Shown: piece by piece, positions 18,193 to 27,816 of the stretch
How positions within the stretch are numbered: the stretch's first letter is position 1
Layout of the letters: every line of letters begins with the position of its first letter
Source of the DNA: AP-15 sp963738185
GTDB taxonomy: Bacteria; Pseudomonadota; Alphaproteobacteria; ATCC43930; CGMCC-115725
Length of the DNA stretch: 64,000 bases
Reading direction: 5' to 3'
NCBI GenBank assembly: GCA_963738185.1
Contig: CAVTVA010000001.1
Location: 806,001-870,000 of the forward strand
Notes under the pieces: model-generated
What the model was told of the DNA's origin: nothing
What the model saw: only the letters and a program-made list of their open reading frames with translations
The model's database searches: none
Translations under genes and position numbers: made by a program

Positions 18193-19341
18193 ATGAGAAA
18201 CGGCTACCGCGCTTACGATTCCGACACGCACGTCAATCCGGCCGCCGAAGTGCTCGACCGCTATGTCGACCCGAGCTTTCGCGCGCGCCTGCCGGAACTG
18301 GAGCCGTATCGTGTGCCGAGCGGCCAATCGGTCGAAGGCGCAAGCCCGATGCATCAATATCGCGTCGGGACCAAATATTACCGCCGGGTGCTGGGCGAGA
18401 AGGCGCCGGCCGATACCTTCACCGGGCGCGAGACGCTGTGGCGGGGCACCAAAATGCCGCGGCCGGGCATCCAGGACGACCAGCCCGCCAACCGCGTCGC
18501 CGATATGAACGACGAGGGTGTGGACACGCATTTCCTGATCCCGACCTCATGGCTCAGCGTCGTCGGGCTCGACGACCCGGCGCTCGAGATCGGCATGATC
18601 CGCGCCTATCATCGCCACATGGCCGATTTCACCGCCGACCATCCCGACCGGTTGAAGAGCCTGATCGTGGCCTCGTCGCGCAATGTGCCCGAAGCGGTGC
18701 GCGAGATCCGCGAATGGGGCAAGTCGAGATGGGCGGTGGCGGTGCTGCCGCTGCTCGCCAAGGACATGCCGGCCGATCATCCCGACCTCTACCCGGTCTG
18801 GCAGGCCGCCGCCGATCACGATCTGCCGATCGCCAACCACAGCTTCACCTGGAACCCGCCCTATTATCCGGGCTACCTCGATTTGTGGGAAAACATCTTT
18901 ATCGGCCGCGCCGCCGCTCACCCCTGGGGAGCGATGCGGTTTGTCGCGTCGTTTATCGGCGGCGGGCTTTACGACCGGTTCCCGACCCTGCGCATGGGCG
19001 TGCTCGAAGGCGGCTTTGGCTGGCTGCCGTTCTGGGCCAGGCGCCTTGACGAGCAGGCCGTCTATGTCGGCGGCACCGCGCCGTTGCAGAAGAAACCCAG
19101 CGAATACATGCAGAGTGGCCGGTTTTTCTGCAGCATCGAGCACCATGAAGGCGAGGACATGTTCAACCATGTCACGCAATTCCTTGGCGACGGCGTGCTG
19201 ATGTATGCCTCCGACTATCCGCATTCGGAATGCCAGTTCCCCAATTCGGTCGACAACATCCTCGCCTGGCAAAGCCTGAACGGCGACACCAAGAAAAAGC
19301 TGCTCTCCGGCAACGCCGATCGCTTCTTCAAGCAGGCGTGA
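18193..19341 (+). CDS. Amidohydrolase, ACMSD-like (second copy)
   Basis: The 382-residue protein starts at ATG 18193 behind a strong GGAGGAGAGG site. It opens YRAYDSDTHVNPAAEVLDRY, a variant metal motif with D-x-H. Later motifs are LPIANHSFTWNPPYYPGY, MGVLEGGFGWLPFWARRLDE and VLMYASDYPHSECQFPNSVD, all typical of the larger amidohydrolase-2 subgroup found next to aromatic or xenobiotic degradation genes. It is not closely similar to the copy at 11454. No partner gene hints at the substrate. Confidence 0.85.
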   Translation: MRNGYRAYDSDTHVNPAAEVLDRYVDPSFRARLPELEPYRVPSGQSVEGASPMHQYRVGTKYYRRVLGEKAPADTFTGRETLWRGTKMPRPGIQDDQPANRVADMNDEGVDTHFLIPTSWLSVVGLDDPALEIGMIRAYHRHMADFTADHPDRLKSLIVASSRNVPEAVREIREWGKSRWAVAVLPLLAKDMPADHPDLYPVWQAAADHDLPIANHSFTWNPPYYPGYLDLWENIFIGRAAAHPWGAMRFVASFIGGGLYDRFPTLRMGVLEGGFGWLPFWARRLDEQAVYVGGTAPLQKKPSEYMQSGRFFCSIEHHEGEDMFNHVTQFLGDGVLMYASDYPHSECQFPNSVDNILAWQSLNGDTKKKLLSGNADRFFKQA

Positions 19342-20038
19342 TCGGCCAAGCTCCCTCGAGGTGGAGCGCGTCGTGCATCCGCGCCGAGGTCGGTTCCAGA
19401 CCGATCGGTCGAGATCGTTTGTGCACCGCCCTTCCGGGCGGAAGATCCTTGGACCGGGGGCGCCGCGGCGGTCGGTTCCGATCGCGTAGCGCCGCGCGGA
19501 CTGGGCGCCCGCGCCCCGGCCTGGCGCGGGCGCCGGTCCGTGCCTGGCCGGCGCGATCGGCGCCGCCGCACCGTTGCTCGCCATCCGTCAGCGCGAACCG
19601 GCTGCCCCGAGCTCGCATCGCAGTGCGACTCTACCCGCGCCCACGGGCGGCGCTCTCGACGTGCGGAAACCCAAATGACATCGCAGCCAGCCTGCACCCG
19701 ACGCCACCGATCCGAGGCTGGCTCTGAGTAAACCAACACCGCCGGGTTGCGGATCGGCGAGCGCAGTGTTCGCTCCGGCTGCGGCGCGGTCGCGACGAAA
19801 TCCAATGTCGTCCCTCACCTCAGTTCGGCCGCGTTCGAGAATTTTGCTGGATCGTGCCGTGACAAAGCCGTCGGCCTTGCCGTGCGCTTGGCGACAGTGG
19901 CGATCCTGGCCGGCGCTCACGCACTCGCCCGCCGCGCGCGGCCCTGGCGACGATCGGCCCTAGCTAGCGCATATCGCCTGCCGCTTGACAGGATTTGCTG
20001 CCGAGCGCAGGTCAAGCACCCCATCCATAGCAAGATCG
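19342..20038. other. 697-bp intergenic stretch without a supported gene
   Basis: Several open frames cross this stretch but none looks like protein, which is common at high GC. Visible structures are a perfect palindrome GACCGATCGGTC (19399-19410) and a hairpin CCGCCC-TTCC-GGGCGG (19426-19441) that could be a terminator for the preceding amidohydrolase, though without a T-tract. TTGACA occurs at 19985 but no -10 box follows at proper spacing. Confidence 0.5.
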
Positions 20039-21790
20039 ATGCTGGCAAAATCTTCTACAGATTCACTTGAGAGTGCATTGGCTGAGCGGCGATCCGCACA
20101 GCCGAACGCGGCGGCAACGGCGATCGAGGTGCTGATCGTCTTCCTGGCGACCGGCTGCTTTTACGTGAGCCTCTACGGCCAATTGCCATATCACGACGTC
20201 TTCCGGTTTGCCGCCCAGATCAACAGCGGCCGCTTCGTCTGGGATATCGGTCATATCTTTTTGCAGCCTGTCACCTTGCTGTGGCACCGCTATCTCGGCT
20301 TTGGCGAAACGGCCATCTCCAGCCAGAAGCATATCAACACGTTCGCGACCGCCGCCGGCCTTGCGGTGTTCTATCTGCTGATGCTCCGGCTGGGCGTTCC
20401 GCGATTGCAGAGGGTGGGTGGAACCGTCCTGGTCGCAGCCGCCTTTGGAGTGATGACGCTTGCTCCCTCGGGGCATATGAAGATGTTGATGTTCCCATTT
20501 CTCAATGGGAGCATCTTCCAATTGACCCTGTGGGAGGTGGAATCGACGCACGGCGCGGGATCAACGCTCGGCGCGGGCTCCACGCGCGGCGCCGCGGCGT
20601 CGGATCGCCGTGTCTGGCAGGCGGCGTTGCTGCTCGCGTTCGCCGCCACGTTTCACGCCAGTTGTCTGGCCGCAGCACCCTTTGCCGCCGGCGCCATCCT
20701 GCTGATATCGCTGCGCATCGGCGTCGGCTGGCGCGCCGGGCTGCGCCGCTCGATCGTGTTTGCGGCGATCTGCGGCGGCGCGTTTTTGTGCTTGGTCGCG
20801 TTCGGCTATGTCGAATTCGCGAGGCGGGCGCCAACGGTCCCCAACCTGCTGGCTTCGGTGACGCAGAAGGAAGAACTGCGCGAGGCCATCGTGTCGGTAT
20901 CCGACAGCGTCGGGCGACTGGTCTTCAGCACCGCCAACAACTTCATCTCGGCGCCGGCGATCGGCTCGGTGATGCGCGCCTGGATCGCGGGGCTGCTGCC
21001 GTCGCTCGGGCCTTACGAAAAAACCCTTGCGGTTCAATTCGTACCTTGGTTCGCAACCTTGGTGATGATCGCGACGATCTACCTGCGGTCGGCATGGCGG
21101 ATCGCGGCCGGCGCGACCGGCATTGTCCTGCTGGCGTTTCTCTGCGGTGCAAACGCCTGGGCGATCTACTACAATCTCAACGATCCCGAGCATTGGATTG
21201 CCCTGCTGGTCCCGACCGTTCTGCTGTTCCTGACCGAATTCCCGGCCCGGCTCACGCGTATCCTGATCGTCCTTTGGGCTATCGGCACCGCATCGCTCAA
21301 TCTGGCGGAGGTCGGCATTCCGACGGCGACATTTCCGTCGCATGCCGCCGAACGCGAAATCCGCGCCCGGTACGGAGCGGCGGATCTGCTGGTTACATTC
21401 GCTGCGTCTCCGGGAACCGCCTATCTCGGAGACTTTAACCTGCCCGGGCTTCATCAAATCAAGCTCGACCAGATGTATCGTCGGGCTGGCGACCCGGCCG
21501 CATTTTTTGCTGCGGTTAACAAATCGTTCACCCAAACCTGGCAGCATGGCGGGAAGGTTGTCGTATTCGACATTCTCGACCCGACCAACTGGAACGCACC
21601 ATGGTTTGATCTCTCGTTGCAGGGACTGACAAAGCAAGCGCTGAGCAATTACTTCTACAGCCACTATGTGGTCGTGGCATTGGGCACGATCGGCGGGCTG
21701 AAAGCGTGGGAAGTCCGCCCGGCGCCCTCGCGCCGCGATACCCCCAACGACCACGAGAACCGCGCCCCTAGGCCAGGCCAGGGCGATTGA
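20039..21790 (+). CDS. Polytopic membrane protein, probable lipid-linked-sugar glycosyltransferase
   Basis: The product from ATG 20039 has 583 residues; an in-frame TTG at 19985 is an alternative, and neither has a clear ribosome site. About ten hydrophobic helices are visible, starting with AIEVLIVFLATGCFYVSLYG, followed by a C-terminal soluble part (LDQMYRRAGDPAAFFAAVNK). The early aspartate in QLPYHDVFRFAAQ fits the GT-C fold pattern, but no signature proves it. A small Gly/Ser/Thr repeat (STHGAGSTLGAGSTRGAAA) lies in a loop. The location before GtrB- and GtrA-like genes suggests the third component of a Gtr-type glycan-modification set, which is inference. Confidence 0.6.
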   Translation: MLAKSSTDSLESALAERRSAQPNAAATAIEVLIVFLATGCFYVSLYGQLPYHDVFRFAAQINSGRFVWDIGHIFLQPVTLLWHRYLGFGETAISSQKHINTFATAAGLAVFYLLMLRLGVPRLQRVGGTVLVAAAFGVMTLAPSGHMKMLMFPFLNGSIFQLTLWEVESTHGAGSTLGAGSTRGAAASDRRVWQAALLLAFAATFHASCLAAAPFAAGAILLISLRIGVGWRAGLRRSIVFAAICGGAFLCLVAFGYVEFARRAPTVPNLLASVTQKEELREAIVSVSDSVGRLVFSTANNFISAPAIGSVMRAWIAGLLPSLGPYEKTLAVQFVPWFATLVMIATIYLRSAWRIAAGATGIVLLAFLCGANAWAIYYNLNDPEHWIALLVPTVLLFLTEFPARLTRILIVLWAIGTASLNLAEVGIPTATFPSHAAEREIRARYGAADLLVTFAASPGTAYLGDFNLPGLHQIKLDQMYRRAGDPAAFFAAVNKSFTQTWQHGGKVVVFDILDPTNWNAPWFDLSLQGLTKQALSNYFYSHYVVVALGTIGGLKAWEVRPAPSRRDTPNDHENRAPRPGQGD

Positions 21791-21804
21791 CCAGCGGCGG
21801 CTGC

Positions 21805-22899
21805 ATGACCGAATACGAAGCAGATACCCATCGCAATTCGGATGGTTCGAGCGGCCTCGGCGCCGCACCGGGCGCCTCCTCTGCGGACGGCCGCCCGGCC
21901 CAGGCGCGGGCGCCGGCGCTGTCCGTCGTCGCCCCCTGCTACAACGAGGCGACCGGATTGCCGGAGTTGCATCGCCGGCTGACGGCCTCGTGCCTCGAGG
22001 CTGCCGGCACGGATTTCGAGATCGTTCTGGTCAACGACGGTTCGCTAGACGAGACCTGGCCGGTGATGCAGCAGCTGGCCGAGCATGACCCCCGGCTCGT
22101 CGCCATCAACCTGTCGCGCAATCATGGCCATCAGCTGGCGTTGACCGCCGGCCTTTCGTTTGCCCGCGGCCAGCGGATCTTGATCATCGACGCGGATCTG
22201 CAGGACCCGCCCGAGCTTCTCCCGCAGATGATGGCGCTGCTCGATCATGCCGACGTCGTCTACGGGCAGCGTCGTCAGCGCGATGGTGAAACACGCTTCA
22301 AAAAAATCACCGCGACGCTGTTCTACCGGCTGCTGAGACGACTGACCGATATCGACATTCCGACCGATGCCGGCGATTTCCGCCTGATGACCCGGCGCGC
22401 GCTCGACGTGTTGAACGCGATGCCGGAACAGCATCGCTTCATCCGCGGGATGGTCAGCTGGATCGGGCTCAGACAAGTGCCGCTGCTTTATGATCGGGAG
22501 GCGCGGTTTGCCGGCGCCACCAGCTATCCGCTGCTCAAGATGGTGCGGTTCGCCATCGACGCCATCACCGGATTTTCGATGGTCCCGCTGCGCATCGCCT
22601 CGATTCTCGGGCTGACGATGGCGGTGGTGAGCATGATCATGCTCGGTTACACTCTCGGCAGTTGGCTGCTTGGCCGGGCCGTCGAAGGTTGGACGAGCTT
22701 GTCAACCATCATATTGCTCGTCAGCAGCGTGCAACTTCTTGTCCTCGGTGTATTCGGCGAATATCTCGGCCGCCTTTACATGCAATCGAAGCAACGGCCG
22801 CTTTTCATTGTCGAATCCGTCTATACCGGTCCCGACCGAGCGGAGAAGACGGATGATGGCGAGCAATTGGGCGACCGCCGCGTCGTCGTCTCCCTCTGA
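21805..22899 (+). CDS. GtrB-like family 2 glycosyltransferase (undecaprenyl-phosphate sugar synthase)
   Basis: The 364-residue protein from ATG 21805 has a GT2 domain: PALSVVAPCYNEATGLPELH, EIVLVNDGSLDETWPVM, ILIIDADLQDPPELLPQMM (the DAD motif) and a later EQHRFIRGMVSWIGL. Two C-terminal membrane helices follow (LRIASILGLTMAVVSMIMLG; STIILLVSSVQLLVLGVFG). This layout is that of GtrB/ArnC/dolichol-phosphate mannosyltransferase-like enzymes, which load a sugar onto undecaprenyl phosphate on the cytoplasmic side. A TTG at 21787 overlapping the upstream stop is an alternative start. Confidence 0.9.
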   Translation: MTEYEADTHRNSDGSSGLGAAPGASSADGRPAQARAPALSVVAPCYNEATGLPELHRRLTASCLEAAGTDFEIVLVNDGSLDETWPVMQQLAEHDPRLVAINLSRNHGHQLALTAGLSFARGQRILIIDADLQDPPELLPQMMALLDHADVVYGQRRQRDGETRFKKITATLFYRLLRRLTDIDIPTDAGDFRLMTRRALDVLNAMPEQHRFIRGMVSWIGLRQVPLLYDREARFAGATSYPLLKMVRFAIDAITGFSMVPLRIASILGLTMAVVSMIMLGYTLGSWLLGRAVEGWTSLSTIILLVSSVQLLVLGVFGEYLGRLYMQSKQRPLFIVESVYTGPDRAEKTDDGEQLGDRRVVVSL

Positions 22900-22911
22900 T
22901 CTTGTCTGGCG

Positions 22912-23403
22912 ATGTCGCTCTCGCTCGCGGGTCTGATCGCGAAATGGCAATCATCGGCTGGACCCCACCCGTGGCTGATCTCAGCGACCCGGTCGTTGCG
23001 CTACGCGGCGGTCGGGATCGTCAACACATCTTTTGATTATGGCATCTTTATTTTCCTTACGGCGGCCATCGGGTTCCCCCCAGCCTTGGCAAACGTTGTT
23101 TCATATAGCGGGGGCATCATGCTTTCTTTTATCCTTAACCGACAATTCACTTTCAGAAATATCGTTTATCGGCATGGACCGCGTCATCAATTCTGGCGAT
23201 TTCTCGTCGTTAATCTTATTTCGCTCGCCCTTTCGACCCTGCTGGTATGGGCCTTGTCCGCGCGGCTGCCGTCGGCGGCGGCAAAGCTGGCGTCCATTCC
23301 GATAATCCTGGTGTGGGGCTTTTCGTGCAGCAATTGGCTCGTTTTCGCCGCCCGGCCACCGCCTGGGCGATCGAGAGCCGCTCGGCCTCGGGCGAGAAAT
23401 TGA
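22912..23403 (+). CDS. GtrA-family membrane protein (lipid-linked sugar flippase-like)
   Basis: The 163-residue product has four membrane helices typical of GtrA (PF04138): LRYAAVGIVNTSFDYGIFIF, PPALANVVSYSGGIMLSFIL, FLVVNLISLALSTLLVWAL and LASIPIILVWGFSCSNWLVF. The motif LNRQFTFRN after the second helix is a family hallmark. GtrA proteins are thought to flip undecaprenyl-linked sugars made by GtrB. It starts 12 bp after the gtrB-like gene, so the two are probably co-transcribed. The last 15 residues (Arg/Pro-rich) may be an overrun. Confidence 0.88.
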   Translation: MSLSLAGLIAKWQSSAGPHPWLISATRSLRYAAVGIVNTSFDYGIFIFLTAAIGFPPALANVVSYSGGIMLSFILNRQFTFRNIVYRHGPRHQFWRFLVVNLISLALSTLLVWALSARLPSAAAKLASIPIILVWGFSCSNWLVFAARPPPGRSRAARPRARN

Positions 23404-23413
23404 CACTACGTTT

Positions 23414-23563
23414 GGCGGATCGCGGCGTTTGGCGGATGCACGCGTGTGGCGGATCCACGCGTGTGTCGGATTCGGACGTTTGGCGCATCCGGGCGTGTGG
23501 CGGATTCGGGCGTTTGGCGCATCCGGGCGTGTGGCGGATTCGGGCGTTTGGCGGACCCGGCGC
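23414..23563. repeat. 17-bp tandem repeat, about 8.8 copies
   Basis: Eight full units and a partial one follow in strict 17-bp register from 23414. The consensus is GGCGGATTCGGGCGTTT, alternating with GGCGCATCCGGGCGTGT. The last four full units form two exact copies of a 34-bp higher unit (23482-23515 and 23516-23549). The 17-bp period is not a multiple of three, so it is not a coding repeat. It lies downstream of gtrA and convergent folC. Function is unknown; iteron-like protein binding or slippage expansion are both possible. Confidence 0.9.
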
Positions 23564-23665
23564 AAGCCTGCAACCGATCGCTGCGCCGGCGCCCGTCGGT
23601 CCATCGGCGAGGGGATTGCCGACCCCGCCGCCGGCGTCGGTGAGCGGCTCCGCCGCGACGGGTCG

Positions 23666-23729
23666 GCCGAGAACCCCACGGGCCGAGAACCCCACGGGCC
23701 GAGAACCCCACGGGCCGAGAACCCCACGG
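23666..23729. repeat. 16-bp tandem repeat, four exact copies
   Basis: Four perfect units of GCCGAGAACCCCACGG run from 23666 to 23729, ending 17 bp before the folC stop. The period is again not a multiple of three. It follows about 100 bp after the 17-bp repeat block, so this intergenic region between two convergent genes holds two unrelated minisatellites. Slippage or assembly collapse could change the copy number. Confidence 0.9.
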
Positions 23730-23746
23730 CAGCAAGTCTGCGTCAT

Positions 23747-25029
23747 TCAGCGATTGTCGGCCAGCACGCGGCCTGCAAGGTGGAGCGAGCCGCAGATCAA
23801 AATGCGGGCGCTGCCGCCGAGCGCGGCGATGTCGCGCAGGGCGGCGCCGACCGAGGACGATTCCTCGGCGGGCAGCCCGACAGAATGGGCCGCGGCGGCG
23901 ATCGCGGCGGCGGGGAGCGGGTTGTCCTCGCCGGGGATCGTGACCGCCCACAGCGCACGGGCATGCGCCGCCAGCGGGGCGAGAAAGCCGGCGGCGTCCT
24001 TGGTGTTGAGCATGCCGACGACGAGATAGAGCGGGCGGTCGCGCCAATTCGCGGCCGCCGCCGCCAGCACCTCGCCGGCGCCGGGATTGTGGCCGCCGTC
24101 GAGCCACAGCTCCCAGCCCTCGGGCAGCATCTCGATGAGCGGCCCGCGGCTCAGGCGCTGCAGCCGCGCCGGCCACTCGATCCGGCATAACCCTTGGGAG
24201 ATCGCATCGCGCGACAACGGCAAGCCGGACAGCTGCTCCAGACAGGCGATCGCGGCGCCGGAATTGGCGACCTGGTGCGCGCCCGGCAACGATGGCAATG
24301 GCAGATCGAGACGCCAGCGCGGGCCCTCGTAGCGCATGCCGCCACCCTGTGCCGCGCACCGCCATTCGCGACCAAAGCGGTAGAGCGGCGCGTCGGCCTG
24401 CCTGGCACGCGCCTCGAGCACGGCAGCCGCGTCCGCCGGCTGCGGGCCGATGATCGCCGGCGATCCGGTCTTCAGGATGCCGGCTTTTTCGCCGGCGATC
24501 GCGGCGATCGTGTCGCCAAGAAACGCCTGGTGGTCGAGCGAGATCGGGGTGATCGCGGTCGCCGCCGGGTGGCGGATCACATTGGTCGCGTCGAGCCGGC
24601 CGCCGAGCCCGGTTTCTATGAGCGCGATGTCGGCCGGGGTGCGGGCGAAGGCCAGAAACGCCGCGGCGGTGGTGATCTCGAAATAGGTGATCGGCTGGCC
24701 TTGGTTGACGCGCTCGCATTCCTCGAGCAGTTCGATCAGCCGGTCCTCGCCGATCAGCTCGCCGGCGAGGCGAATGCGCTCGTGAAAGCGCACGAGGTGC
24801 GGCGAGATATAGGCGTGCACCCGGTACCCGCCGGCTTCGAGGCAGGCGCGCATCGTCGCGATCGCCGAGCCCTTGCCGTTGGTGCCGGCGACATGCACAA
24901 CCGGCGGCAGCTTTTCCTGCGGGTTGCCGAGGGCGGCCAACAACCCCTCGATGCGCCCCAGCGACAGGTCGATCAGCTTGGGGTGCAGCTGGGTCAGCCG
25001 CGCCAGGACGATGTCGCTGGAGGCGGCGG

Positions 25030-25033
<4 letters not shown>
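23747..25033 (-). CDS. folC: Bifunctional folylpolyglutamate synthase/dihydrofolate synthase
   Basis: FolC adds glutamate to dihydropteroate and to folates in the cytoplasm. The 428-residue protein has the P-loop HVAGTNGKGSAIATMRACLE, the segment YISPHLVRFHERIRLAG, the ALIETGLGGRLDATNVI motif, and the C-terminal domain motif WLDGGHNPGAGEV. The ATG at 25033 overlaps the accD stop by ATGA, matching the accD-folC pair conserved in alphaproteobacteria. All motifs and the length are normal. Confidence 0.96.
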
Positions 25034-25923
<890 letters not shown>

Positions 25924-26009
25924 CGCCCCCCGCCATGCAATCCCGCCCCGCCAGTATCGACGCGCCGGAACGGCGGCGGCCGGCCCGCCCGGACCGGGAC
26001 CGCCCCAGT

Positions 26010-26448
26010 TCAGTCCAGGTTCAGCGGCTGGCCATCGAGGTCCTCGGCGCGCTCGATCTCGATCAACACCGCATAGCCGGCCTTTTGCGGATCGCGGTCC
26101 TTTTCCGGCTGCACCAGCCGCCGCCACACCTCGTCATAGACTGGGCCCGATTTGTGGATCTGGGCGCGGCCATAAAACCGGGCGATGCCGCCTTTCGGCA
26201 GGATGCCCTCCTCGCGCAGTTGCGGCTTTCTGAAATAGACCGTCAGCGCCGTGCCGTCGGCTGAGGTTGGCGTTGGTCGAGCCCCGGCCGCGCTCCCACA
26301 GCGCGATATGGGTGTCGTCAAACACCATCGTCCCGCCGCGCGGGGTGATCTGGGCAAACCCGCTCGGCAAGACGCTGCCGACCAGGCAGACATTCGCCGG
26401 AAACGCGGTGTCGATATGCGCCTGCAAGATTTTCGGAATTTTCGCCAT
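26010..26448 (-). pseudogene. Pyridoxamine 5'-phosphate oxidase-like FMN-binding protein, frameshifted
   Basis: From ATG 26448 the frame reads MAKIPKILQAHIDTAFPANV, then GFAQITPRGGTMVFDDTHIA and LWERGRGSTNANL, the split-barrel start of a PPOX-type flavin protein. At about 26260 the frame changes, and the family sequence goes on in the next frame as ADGTALTVYFRKPQLREEGI and GGIARFYGRAQIHKSGPVYD to the TGA at 26010. An extra A after AACCTC explains the shift. The restored protein is about 145 residues, usual for these small general-stress-type PPOX proteins. A sequencing error is a realistic alternative to a real pseudogene. Confidence 0.75.
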
Positions 26449-26520
26449 TGCAGAACTCCGGTTGAAAAGGGCAGCCCGATTACGGGCCCAGGTTACCCTG
26501 CACGGTGAGCACAACCAACT

Positions 26521-27435
26521 TCATCGGATTGTCCGATTTCTCTGGCACGTCTCAGTGTTCTCTCTGGCGAACTCGCCGAGAGCCTTGATCAGCCGGGTGA
26601 CGTCGGCCTGGATGCGCGCGAAGCCCGAGCTTTTTTCGAATGTCTTCTGGTCCATGTACAATGCCCGGTCGACCTCGATCTGCAGGCTGTGGCGCCCCGC
26701 TTGCGGATGGCCCTGCCGCTTGACGATCTCGACGCCCTTGTAGATTTCGTTGACCCGCACGTCATAGCCGAGCCCGCGCAGCACGCCGGCGACGAAGTCG
26801 GTGAATTCCTTGGCGCAGGTCGTGCCGTCGCGGTCGCCGAGCACAAAATCAGCCGGGCGCCCGATATCGCGCGCGCTGCGCTTTGACGGCATCGAATGGC
26901 AGTTGATGTGCCACACCGCGCCGAACTTATGATGAAGCCGGCTGCACGCCTCGTCGAGCACGCGATGATAGGGCGTGTGGCAGCGCTCGATCCGGGCCAG
27001 GATTTCGGCCGGTGGGAGCTTGCGGTCATAAATCGGCATGCTCGGCCGGGCGACCCGGCGGATCAGGCCGAGGCCCGCCCGCGTCGAATGCGACGGGCGC
27101 AGCAGCGACGGCCATTTTCCGTCGATCAGCGCCTCGTCGATGTCGTCGACCGCACGGTTGGCGTCGAGATAGCTGCGCGGAAACAGCGCGCCGATCAGGG
27201 TCGCGCCATTCGCCGGAGCGGCGGCGTAGAGCTCGTCGACATATCCGTCCTCGGAGCGGCGCAAGTTTTCGAGCGCGCAGCTGAAACGAAAATCCTCGGG
27301 ATATTGCGACCCGCTATGCGGCGAGTCGAACACCAGAGGGGCTTCCGCCACCTCGGGGTCGCGGCGCCACAGCACGCCGGGGATTTCGAAGCTCATCCGG
27401 TCAGGCCCGCGGTCCGCAACGGGTCGTGCGCTCAT
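26521..27435 (-). CDS. N-formylglutamate amidohydrolase family protein
   Basis: The 304-residue product matches the FGase fold (PF05013): LVFDSPHSGSQYPEDFRF near the start with a metal-binding histidine, DGYVDELYAAAPANGATLIG, RSYLDANRAVDDIDEALIDG, and VWHINCHSMPS with a second histidine. FGase releases glutamate from N-formylglutamate in histidine breakdown, but many homologues outside hut operons have unknown substrates; no hut gene is nearby. The ATG at 27435 overlaps the preceding small gene as ATGA; an internal ATG at 27396 (MSFEIPG) is a possible alternative. Confidence 0.88.
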   Translation of the reverse strand: MSARPVADRGPDRMSFEIPGVLWRRDPEVAEAPLVFDSPHSGSQYPEDFRFSCALENLRRSEDGYVDELYAAAPANGATLIGALFPRSYLDANRAVDDIDEALIDGKWPSLLRPSHSTRAGLGLIRRVARPSMPIYDRKLPPAEILARIERCHTPYHRVLDEACSRLHHKFGAVWHINCHSMPSKRSARDIGRPADFVLGDRDGTTCAKEFTDFVAGVLRGLGYDVRVNEIYKGVEIVKRQGHPQAGRHSLQIEVDRALYMDQKTFEKSSGFARIQADVTRLIKALGEFARENTETCQRNRTIR

Positions 27436-27656
27436 GCATCCACCAGGTCCAATCGCCGCTCGATCCGCTCCAGGCGGGCGTCGATCCGGTCCACCCGGTT
27501 GGACAGGATCGCATACTGGCCAAAGAGGTGCGCGACTTGGCCTTCGAGTAGTCCCATCCGCTGCTTGAGCTCGGCGACGTCAGCCGCGATGTCGTCCAGC
27601 TTCGCCCGCATCACGCGAAGATGCTCGAGGACAAGATTTGCGATTTCGTCAGGCAT
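27432..27656 (-). CDS. Small coiled-coil protein of unknown function
   Basis: The product from ATG 27656 has 74 residues. Nearly all of it is heptad-like: EHLRVMRAKLDDIAADVAEL, KQRMGLLEGQVAHLFGQY and LSNRVDRIDARLERIERRL. An upstream extension exists in frame, but it has a low-complexity Arg-rich start and is unlikely. Its stop overlaps the N-formylglutamate amidohydrolase start as ATGA, so the two are likely translated together. Small proteins of this pattern are common in alphaproteobacteria; no function is known. Confidence 0.7.
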   Translation of the reverse strand: MPDEIANLVLEHLRVMRAKLDDIAADVAELKQRMGLLEGQVAHLFGQYAILSNRVDRIDARLERIERRLDLVDA

Positions 27657-27816
27657 CCTGCACCAACGGGCAAAGCCACCATAGGCGAGCGCGGAGCGCC
27701 TCATCCGGGCTGCCTCACTCGCACGAATGTACGGTCGGCACGGCCGCGGGGCAAGCCGCAACGCGGCGCTTGCGGCGGCTCTGGTGCTGCGCCGCGGTTA
27801 GGCTTACCCTGGCGCG

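Noticed and set aside
19985..20013. Promoter for the membrane protein from TTGACA at 19985
   Set aside because: No -10 box occurs at 15-19 bp spacing.
19342..20038. Open frames in the gap before the membrane glycosyltransferase
   Set aside because: They have low-complexity Arg/Ala/Pro composition and no recognisable domain.
20561..21868. Long antisense frame opposite the membrane protein
   Set aside because: The sense strand has clear hydrophobic helices and codon structure, while the antisense is charged and featureless.
23247..24190. Open frames through the tandem repeats after gtrA
   Set aside because: Frame changes with the 17- and 16-bp period would not give a stable repeat protein, and the pattern is explained by DNA repeats.
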